The notes beneath the pieces were generated by a model, which searched no databases, was not told where the DNA came from, and saw only the letters and a list, made by a program, of their open reading frames with translations. A DNA stretch of 64,000 nucleotides from Kitasatospora aureofaciens. Lineage in GTDB: Bacteria; Actinomycetota; Actinomycetes; Streptomycetales; Streptomycetaceae. How positions within the stretch are numbered: position 1 is the stretch's first letter; every line of letters begins with the position of its first letter. The stretch lies in assembly GCF_019192735.1 (NCBI RefSeq), contig NZ_JAHTKP010000005.1, positions 124,001 through 188,000 of the forward strand, written 5' to 3'. A program made the translations under genes and the position numbers. Of the stretch, positions 57,509-64,000 are shown piece after piece.

Positions 57509-59866
57509 ATGACGACCGACATCTGGGCCTGGGTGCACGACGCCCACCAGCAGCTGGCCGAGGCCGGCCACGGGCGGCTGGCCGACGCCATCTACGAGCT
57601 CCCCGGCCACGCCAACGAGGGGCGCAACGAGCAGCTCGACGCCGCCTTCCCGGAAGCGCTGGCCGCCGCCCGCTCGCTCGGCCTGCCCTGGGTCGAGGTC
57701 TACCTGCGGCACTGGCGGATGCAGAACCTGCTGAACAAGCGCCACCAGGGCGAGCAGGCCCTGCCCGAGGCGGTCGACCTGCTGGAGTTCGCCCACCGCG
57801 AGGAGACCGCGGGCTGCCCGCAGTCCGTCTGCGTGGTGCAGGACTTCGCGATCTGCCACGCCCGGGTCGACGGTCCCGGCTACGCGCCGGAGCGGCTCGC
57901 GGTGCTCGGCGAGACGCTGGAGCGGATCGAGCCCGCCCGCTCCTGCTTCGACTGCCTCTCCCGTGAGTACTCCGACGCGCTGGAGGACGACGGCCGTGCC
58001 GAGGAGGCGCTGGCCCACCTGGACACCGCCGCCGCCCGGATGCAGGCGGCCGGCGAGCGGCTCTCGCTGGAGTTCCACCACTCCCGGGCCGGCACCCTGC
58101 ACAAGCTCGGCCGGTACGAGGAGGTCCTCGCGCTGCTCGACACCGCCGAGCAGGCCGCCCGCGCCGGCGGGCGCGACCTGGGCGAGAACGACCGGCTCTG
58201 GGGCGCCCTGCTGCGGGCCCGCGCGCTCGCCGCGCTCGGCCGCGCGGAGGAGGCGCTGGCGCTGCTGCCCGCCCGGGACGACGCCGAGCGCCACGCCGAC
58301 CTGCGGGCGAACTGGACCGAGACGGTCGAGCTGCTGGTCGCGGCCGGCGCCAGGGAGAACGACGCCGAGCTCGGCGCCGTCCTGGCCGGCTGGGTCGGCT
58401 ACCTCGACGGCACCGGCGCCCACCGCCCGTGCGTCGACCTGCTGCTGGCGGCGGGTCGGCTCGCCCTGGCCCGCGGAGCCCGGACGGTGGCGCTGACCCT
58501 GGCCGCGACCGGTGAGCGTAAACTCGCCCAGCTGCGCCGCACCGACGGCGTGGCCGGGGAGATCGCCGCACTGCGGGCCGCCGCCGAGGCACTGCCGGCA
58601 CCCGAGCTGCCCGTCCCGCCGGGCGAACTGACGGCGCACCTCGCCGAGGCGCAGGTGCCCCACGAGACCGGCGCCGACCTGCTCTCCGTCGCCCTGGACC
58701 GGTACCGGGGTGAGCAGGCCGGCGCCACCGAGCTGGCGGTCGACCTGGCCGCCGCACTCGGAAGCCTCGGCCACTCCCGGGCCGCCGCCGACCTGCTGTG
58801 GGAGCGCCTGGACGCGGACCCGGCCAGTGAGCTGCTGACCGGCGTGCTCGGCGCCCTGCTGATCGACGCCGGGGACGGCGAGGGCGTGCGCCGCTTCGCC
58901 GACCGGCTGGCCTCGACCAGCCCGGCCGACGGGCACTGGGTGCGCGCCCGCTTCGCCGCCGCCGAGAGCCGCTGGGCCGAGGTGGTGGAGCACTGCGCGG
59001 CGATCCTGGCCGACCACCCGGACCGGATCAACACCCGCCGGCTGGCCGCCGCCGCGGCCACCGAGCTGGGCGACCACGCGACCGCGCAGCGGCTGTACCA
59101 GGAGATCCTGGAGCACGCCCTGCCCACCGAGGGCACCCCCGAGGACCAGCTCCACCGGACGGTCCAGCAGCCCGACCTCTGGCACCTGGTCACCGCGGCC
59201 ACCGCCAACCGGGACTGGGCCGTGGTCCGCTCCACCGGCGAGCTGCTCGGCATCGAGTTCGACGAGTCCGAGGGGCCGGTGGACGAGGAGTGGCAGCTGG
59301 TCACCGTCCGCGCCACCCGGACCAACGGCGCGACCGCCGACCTGCCCGCCCTCCGCACCGGCCCGGCCACCGCCCGGCTCCTGCCGGTGCTCGGCGACGA
59401 CCTGACGCTCAACCACGGCGACGTCGTCGTCTTCGCCCCGGCGCTGCTGGAGGACCCGCCGGGAGAGGAGGCCCCCGAGGCGGAGCGGGTGCGCTGGCGG
59501 CCGGCGTTCGAGATGCTGACGCTGCTCGACCCGGCCGGGTACACGACGTACTGGATGGACGGCGCCTGGCCCGGCGACGAGGCCTGGGCCGCCCTGCGGG
59601 AGGGCCTGCGGGAGTCCGGCCACGCGGTGTGGGCGTACAGCGGGGAGCAGTACAGCGTCACCGACCCGGCGGAGGAGGACGGTCTGCTGCCGGGCATCTA
59701 TGCCGCCGTCGGGGTGCCCCCGACCGCCTCGGCCGCCGAGGCCGACGCGCTGCTGCACCGCCTGACGGCCGACTGGCCGCATCCGCTCGCCTGGCTCGGC
59801 CTGGCCGAGGCGGCGGGCACGGACGTCGCGCGGCACGAGGACATCGCCGAGCGCTACGGCCTCTGA
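57509..59866 (+). CDS. Large tetratricopeptide-repeat protein
   Basis: This 785-residue protein is made almost wholly of helical pairs with TPR spacing: ALEDDGRAEEALAHLDTAAA, AGTLHKLGRYEEVLALLDTA, ARALAALGRAEEALALLPAR, TELGDHATAQRLYQEILEHA. Around residue 135-145 a CxxC (SCFDCLSREY) occurs. No catalytic domain is visible. It starts 70 bp after the HSP90-type gene and is probably its partner or client adaptor. Confidence 0.82.
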   Translation: MTTDIWAWVHDAHQQLAEAGHGRLADAIYELPGHANEGRNEQLDAAFPEALAAARSLGLPWVEVYLRHWRMQNLLNKRHQGEQALPEAVDLLEFAHREETAGCPQSVCVVQDFAICHARVDGPGYAPERLAVLGETLERIEPARSCFDCLSREYSDALEDDGRAEEALAHLDTAAARMQAAGERLSLEFHHSRAGTLHKLGRYEEVLALLDTAEQAARAGGRDLGENDRLWGALLRARALAALGRAEEALALLPARDDAERHADLRANWTETVELLVAAGARENDAELGAVLAGWVGYLDGTGAHRPCVDLLLAAGRLALARGARTVALTLAATGERKLAQLRRTDGVAGEIAALRAAAEALPAPELPVPPGELTAHLAEAQVPHETGADLLSVALDRYRGEQAGATELAVDLAAALGSLGHSRAAADLLWERLDADPASELLTGVLGALLIDAGDGEGVRRFADRLASTSPADGHWVRARFAAAESRWAEVVEHCAAILADHPDRINTRRLAAAAATELGDHATAQRLYQEILEHALPTEGTPEDQLHRTVQQPDLWHLVTAATANRDWAVVRSTGELLGIEFDESEGPVDEEWQLVTVRATRTNGATADLPALRTGPATARLLPVLGDDLTLNHGDVVVFAPALLEDPPGEEAPEAERVRWRPAFEMLTLLDPAGYTTYWMDGAWPGDEAWAALREGLRESGHAVWAYSGEQYSVTDPAEEDGLLPGIYAAVGVPPTASAAEADALLHRLTADWPHPLAWLGLAEAAGTDVARHEDIAERYGL

Positions 59867-60271
59867 CCGGCGGGCGCCCTCGCCCCCACCGGGCGTGGGC
59901 GCTCCCCGGGGCTCCGGCTCTTCCACCAGGAGAACGTCGAAAAGGCCGCCGCGTTCTTCGACCGGCACGGCCCCAAGGCGATCGTGCTGGCCCGCTTCGT
60001 GCCGATCGTGCGGACCTTCACCCCGATCGTCGCCGGGGTGGGCCGGATGAACTACCGCAGCTTCGTGATCTTCAACCTCGTCGGCGGCGTGCTGTGGGGC
60101 GCCGGCGTCACCGTGCTCGGCTACTTCCTCGGCCGGATCCCCTTCGTCCGGGACAACATCGAGGCGATCCTGGTCGGCATCGTGCTGGTCTCGGTGATCC
60201 CCGTGGCGGCCGAACTGCTGCGGGCCCGCCGTTCCGGCGCGGCGGCCCGCGCCCGGCACCGCGCCGGGTAG
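59867..60271 (+). pseudogene. DedA-family membrane protein remnant, N-terminus lost
   Basis: Directly after the TPR stop, and in the same frame, the sequence encodes the C-terminal half of a DedA protein: LFHQENVEKAAAFFDRHGPK, IVLARFVPIVRTFTPIVAGV, MNYRSFVIFNLVGGVLWGAG, then a last helix and basic tail. About 110 N-terminal residues are missing, and no good start exists before GTG 59984. It probably arose by a deletion joining the TPR gene end to the interior of a DedA gene. Confidence 0.75.
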
Positions 60272-60390
60272 GCGTCCGCCGCCCCCGTCACCGGACGTCA
60301 CGTACATGTGCGTTCGGCAGTTCGATCAGGCAAGGTGTAACCGGAGATCGAACGGTGGCCCGGAGCCACCAGGGGTGGCAAGGAGCGGAA

Positions 60391-62241
60391 GTGCCGAAGC
60401 GGGGCCGACCGGGCGGAGGCAAGCGGGCGAGGGGAGGCCGGGCGGTCCGTCAGGCGCGGCAGACGCCGCCGGCGCGGCCGGTCCACCCCGCCGACGCGCC
60501 GCCCACCGAGGGCCTGCTCGGCCACCCCGCCCCGGTCGTCGAGCCGACCACCGTCGTCCCGCTCGCCCCGCCCATCGTGGAGACCAAGGGCCTGCTGGCC
60601 CCGGAGCCCACGCCCGAGCCGCAGCTGTCGCCGTCCCTGGCGCTGCCGTCGACGGTGAAGGGCGGAAAGGCGTCCGAGCAGGCGACCGACCAGCCGCCCG
60701 AGGACGCGTCCCCGTACCGCCGCTCGGTCGCCGAGGACACCCTCACCCCCGAGGAGTGGCGGGCCGCCGGCTACACCCCGCCCACCGGCATCCCGGCCCC
60801 CGAGCTGATGCCCGGCGCGCCCGGCGAGGCGCCCTGGCCGGACCGGATGCGCACGCTGCTGCGCACCCCGATGTCCGAGCGCCCCGCCTTCGAACGCACC
60901 GCCCGCGAGCTGCACCCCTCGGCGGCCCGGAACGTCCCCCGCATCCTCGACCTGACGCTGCGTATCGGCGAGCTGCTGCTGGCCACCGGCGAGGCCGCCG
61001 AGGACGTCGAGGCGGCGATGCTCGGCATCGCGCACGCCTACCGGCTGGACCACTGCGAGCCGCAGGTGACCTTCACCCTCATCGGCATCTCGCACCAGCC
61101 GTCGCTGGTCGAGCCGCCGATCACCGCGGACCGGGTGGTGCGCCGCCGCACCTCCGACTACACCCGGCTGAGCGCGGTCTACGAGCTGGTCGCGGACATC
61201 ACCGCGGAGAAGGTCTCGGTCAACGACGCCTACCGCCGGCTCGCCCTGATCCGCCGCAACCGGCACCCGTACCCGGCCTGGGTGCTCGCGCTGACCACCG
61301 GCCTGCTGGCCGGCGCGGCGACGTTCCTGGTCGGCGGGCGGATCGACGACAAGGCCTGGCTGGTCTTCGCGAGCGCGTTCATCGCGGCCGTGCTGGGCGA
61401 CCGGCTGGCCTCCGCGCTCGCCCGGCGCCGGCTGCCGGAGTTCTACCAGTTCGTCGCGGCCGCGATGCCGGCCGCCGCCTCCGGGATCGTCCTGTCCTTC
61501 AACGACTGGGGCCTGCGCGGCTCGGTCGTGATCACCGGTGGGCTGTTCGCGCTGCTGCCCGGACGGGCCCTGGTCGCCGCCGTCCAGGACGGCCTGACCG
61601 GCTTCTACATCACGGCCGCCGCCCGGCTGCTGGAAGTGATCTACCTGGTCGCGGGCATCGTGATCGGCGTGATGCTGATCCTCTACCTGGGGGTCGGCTT
61701 CGAGGCGAAGCTCCGGCCGGACGAGAGCCTGGTCGGGATCAGCTATCCGCCGGTCCAGATGGTGGCCGCGATGCTCCTGACCCTCGCGTTCGCGATGCTG
61801 CTGCAGACCGACCGCCGCTCGCTCGCCCTGGTCACCCTGAACAGCGGCATCGGCTGGGCCAGCTACGGCGTGCTGGCCTACAACGGGGGCCTGTCCCCGA
61901 TCGTCGCGACCGGGGTCGCGGCCGGCCTGGTCGGCCTCTTCGGCCAGCTGATGGCGCGTTACCGCAACGGCTCCGCGCTGCCGTACGTGACGGCGGCGAT
62001 CGGCCCGCTGATGCCCGGTTCGGCGCTCTACCTCGGGATGCTCTCCTTCGCCCAGGGGCACTCCAGCGCCGGCCTGGTCTCGGTCTCCCGGGCGGCGGCG
62101 ATCGCGATGGCGCTCGCCATCGGTGTGAACCTGGGTGGCGAGATCGCCCGGCTGTTCATGAAGCTGCCGGTCAGCGCGGAGCGTCCCTCGCTGTACCCGG
62201 TCGTCCCGCGCCGGGCCGCCAAGCGCACCCGGGGCTTCTGA
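60391..62241 (+). CDS. ThrE-type threonine/serine exporter family protein
   Basis: This 616-residue protein has a Pro-rich cytoplasmic N-terminus of about 190 residues, a soluble part with LRIGELLLATGEAAEDVEAA and DYTRLSAVYELVADI (the ThrE/DUF1212 domain), and ten membrane helices (for example LALTTGLLAGAATFLVGG, GSVVITGGLFALLPGRALVA). C. glutamicum ThrE has the same order and exports threonine and serine. GTG 60391 follows AAGGAG. The N-terminal extension is longer than usual. Confidence 0.85.
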   Translation: MPKRGRPGGGKRARGGRAVRQARQTPPARPVHPADAPPTEGLLGHPAPVVEPTTVVPLAPPIVETKGLLAPEPTPEPQLSPSLALPSTVKGGKASEQATDQPPEDASPYRRSVAEDTLTPEEWRAAGYTPPTGIPAPELMPGAPGEAPWPDRMRTLLRTPMSERPAFERTARELHPSAARNVPRILDLTLRIGELLLATGEAAEDVEAAMLGIAHAYRLDHCEPQVTFTLIGISHQPSLVEPPITADRVVRRRTSDYTRLSAVYELVADITAEKVSVNDAYRRLALIRRNRHPYPAWVLALTTGLLAGAATFLVGGRIDDKAWLVFASAFIAAVLGDRLASALARRRLPEFYQFVAAAMPAAASGIVLSFNDWGLRGSVVITGGLFALLPGRALVAAVQDGLTGFYITAAARLLEVIYLVAGIVIGVMLILYLGVGFEAKLRPDESLVGISYPPVQMVAAMLLTLAFAMLLQTDRRSLALVTLNSGIGWASYGVLAYNGGLSPIVATGVAAGLVGLFGQLMARYRNGSALPYVTAAIGPLMPGSALYLGMLSFAQGHSSAGLVSVSRAAAIAMALAIGVNLGGEIARLFMKLPVSAERPSLYPVVPRRAAKRTRGF

Positions 62242-62319
62242 CCGCGCGTTGGACCGGTGTTGGGCTCCGGTCCATGTCGCGGCAGGCAGGACGCAGGACC
62301 AGGAACGAAGGTAAGACCC

Positions 62320-63441
62320 ATGACCACACTGCTGGACGGCTACCGCGAGCACATCATCGCCGCGCACAAACAGCCGCTGTTCCTGCTGCTGGTCGGATTC
62401 ATCACCTCCTTCGTCTTCATCCGGTTCAGCGTGCGGATGATCCGTGCCCAGGTTCGCTGGTGGCCCGGCAACGTCACCCCCGGCGGCCTGCACATCCACC
62501 ACATGGTGTTCGGCCTGGGCTTCCTGCTGGCCGGCGGCGTCGGGGTGTTCGCCACCTACGGCGGGCACCCGTGGATCGACTGGTTCGGGCTGCTCTTCGG
62601 CATCGGCTGCGGCCTGGTGCTGGACGAGTTCGCGCTGATCCTGCACCTGGACGACGTCTACTGGAGCGAGCAGGGCCGCAAGTCGGTGGACGCGGTGATC
62701 TTCGGCATCCTGTTCACCGCCCTGCTGCTGGTCGGGTACGTGCCGCTCGGCGTGGTGCCCGGGGAGGAGACCCGGTGGGGGCTGATCACCGTGATCTCGG
62801 TCAACGCGCTGGCCTCGGTGATCACCCTGCTCAAGGGCAAGGTGTGGAGCGGCCTGCTCGGCATCATGGTCCCGGGCCTGTCCTGGATCGGCGCGGTCCG
62901 GCTGGCCCGGCCGACCAGCCCGTGGGCCCGTTGGCGGTACGCCACGCGACCCCGCCGCCGGGCGCGTGCGCTCCGGCGTGAGCGCCTGCTGCACCGGCGT
63001 GCGGACCGGGCCCGCACCTGGCTCTTCGACCTGATCGCCGGCGCGCCCGACAAGGTGTCCGCCAACCACCCCGCCGCCCACCGGGTGGCCGAGCAGATGG
63101 CCGCCAGGGCCACCGCCCACCTCGACGCCCACGCCGCTCGGGCGCTGGCCCGGCGCTCCGCGCGGCTGGCCGACCGGCGTTCGGCCGCCGCCGCGGGTGC
63201 CGCCGGGCCGGCCGGGGCCGGGCAGGGCCAGGCTGCCCCGCACGAGGGCTCCGGCTACGGGGCGTCAGGGAGCTACGGGGTGTCCGGGAGCGGGCACGGC
63301 CGGGGGCGCCGGGCGCAGCAGCGCCGCCGGACGGTCCGGGCCGGGCGCAGTCGGACGTACGCGGTCCGGCCGACCGGGCTGGAGCCCCGGTCCGAGCGAC
63401 ACCCCCACGTGCGGACGCACACCCCCCGGATCCGCCGGTAG
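62320..63441 (+). CDS. Integral membrane protein with basic C-terminal tail
   Basis: This 373-residue protein has about six helices (FLLLVGFITSFVFIRFS, GLHIHHMVFGLGFLLAGGVG, WFGLLFGIGCGLVLDEFALI, AVIFGILFTALLLVGYVPLG). The HIHH motif facing a helix and VLDEFALILHLDDVYW are conserved-looking and could bind metal. The tail of about 150 residues is Arg/Ala-rich, then Gly/Ser-rich. I do not know a function. It starts 78 bp after the ThrE-like gene. Confidence 0.7.
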   Translation: MTTLLDGYREHIIAAHKQPLFLLLVGFITSFVFIRFSVRMIRAQVRWWPGNVTPGGLHIHHMVFGLGFLLAGGVGVFATYGGHPWIDWFGLLFGIGCGLVLDEFALILHLDDVYWSEQGRKSVDAVIFGILFTALLLVGYVPLGVVPGEETRWGLITVISVNALASVITLLKGKVWSGLLGIMVPGLSWIGAVRLARPTSPWARWRYATRPRRRARALRRERLLHRRADRARTWLFDLIAGAPDKVSANHPAAHRVAEQMAARATAHLDAHAARALARRSARLADRRSAAAAGAAGPAGAGQGQAAPHEGSGYGASGSYGVSGSGHGRGRRAQQRRRTVRAGRSRTYAVRPTGLEPRSERHPHVRTHTPRIRR

Positions 63442-63762
63442 TTCGTATACCTTGTGCGCCCGGCCGGAGTTGAGTTCCGGTCGGATCATCCGATGGTCAC
63501 CCGGCTGGTGGAGCGCGTTCCGGGTGTGAAAAGCGCCGGACTTGAGACCATGTGCGATGAGTGACCGTTCTGTCACGCAATAGGACACTTTCGTCGGACC
63601 ACCCGCCCGGCCGCCTCCTCACCGAGTGCCGCGGACCGCCCGGCCGCTGCCTTACCCGGTTGCTGCCGCTGCCCGGTCGCTGCCACTGCCCGGTCGCTGC
63701 CGCTCCCGGTCAATGACCCGTCCCACCGCGTGACCCGTCCGACCCGTGAGAAGGGAAGTCTC
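63442..63762. other. 321-bp spacer with short repeats, no gene supported
   Basis: It contains imperfect copies of a CTGCCCGGTCGCTGCCACTG-like unit (about 63655-63712) and GACCCGTCC/GACCCGT repeats before the next ribosome site. No promoter could be fixed. Confidence 0.55.
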
Positions 63763-64000
63763 GTGGCGCGCAGGCTCCTGCCGACCCTCCTGTTCTCCCT
63801 CACCGCCCTGCTCGGGCTGCTCCCCGCCGCCCAGGCCGCCCCGGCGGACCCCGAACCGGCCGCCGGCCCCGCCGCCGACCCGTACCCCTCCGCCGACGAC
63901 GTCGACCGGGCCCGGGCCGAGGCCGACCTGAAGGCGGCCTCGATCGCCGGCATCGAGGCCGGGCTCACCGCCGCCAGGGGCGAGCTGGACCGGTCCGGAC
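63763..64000 (+). CDS. Secreted protein, N-terminal part only, cut by window edge
   Basis: GTG 63763 follows GAAGGGAAG. The visible 79 residues hold a signal peptide (ARRLLPTLLFSLTALLGLLP, cleavage near AAQAAPA) and then a charged helical region (VDRARAEADLKAASIAGIEA, GLTAARGELDRSG) with coiled-coil character. In Streptomyces this start is common for NlpC/P60 peptidoglycan hydrolases, but the catalytic domain is beyond the window. Confidence 0.7.
   Translation, partial: MARRLLPTLLFSLTALLGLLPAAQAAPADPEPAAGPAADPYPSADDVDRARAEADLKAASIAGIEAGLTAARGELDRSG

Overview
The window is high-GC actinobacterial DNA (third codon positions almost all G or C, GTG and TTG starts, many 4-bp ATGA/GTGA gene overlaps). 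It looks like the chromosome of a Streptomyces or Kitasatospora relative. Markers are an XRE/DUF397 pair, twin NarL-type two-component systems, a small Asn/Gly-rich secreted protein, ECF sigma factors and a deacetylase-glycosyltransferase fusion. I cannot decide the genus. No rRNA, tRNA, CRISPR array, transposase or integrase was seen.

Region 1 (left edge to about 20.9 kb) is a ribosomally synthesised peptide (RiPP) cluster of thiopeptide/azole type, cut by the left edge. It holds a 58-residue precursor with a Ser/Thr/Cys-rich tail (6856-7032), a split LanB-type dehydratase, two SpaB-C-like units (one free, one fused to a SagB-type dehydrogenase), two clear YcaO cyclodehydratases, an E1-like zinc protein fused to a nitroreductase-like domain, a further nitroreductase-like protein and several small unassigned proteins. 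Left of the precursor lie an ABC exporter and two histidine kinase/response regulator pairs whose regulator genes end tail to tail. Three near-identical TGACA-NN-TGTCA palindromes stand between the exporter and the precursor and are the best candidate control sites. The likely scheme is: regulators act at the palindromes, the precursor is made, Ser/Thr are dehydrated and Cys/Ser cyclised and oxidised to azoles, a SpaB-C-like enzyme may close a pyridine macrocycle, and the ABC pair exports the product. The product is not one I recognise.

Region 2 (21-30 kb) has a decayed ricin-lectin secreted protein, a second ABC transporter, two methyltransferases, an AhpD-like protein, a large flippase-like membrane protein with a kinase-like domain, and a regulator remnant. 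Region 3 (30-45 kb) has a serine hydrolase, an ECF sigma factor with SnoaL-like tail, a STAS protein, NUDIX, Clp-N/HTH and GNAT genes, a tyrosine phosphatase, a sigma factor operon, a deacetylase/glycan synthase fusion and a Ser/Thr kinase. Region 4 (45-49 kb) is an XRE/DUF397/ATPase cassette plus TatA. Region 5 (49-64 kb) has an MFS pump with TetR regulator, an acyl-CoA dehydrogenase with a double TetR protein, an HSP90/TPR pair, a DedA remnant, a ThrE-type exporter and a truncated secreted protein at the right edge.

Short tandem repeats of 9-21 bp recur in gene spacers and at gene ends across the whole window.
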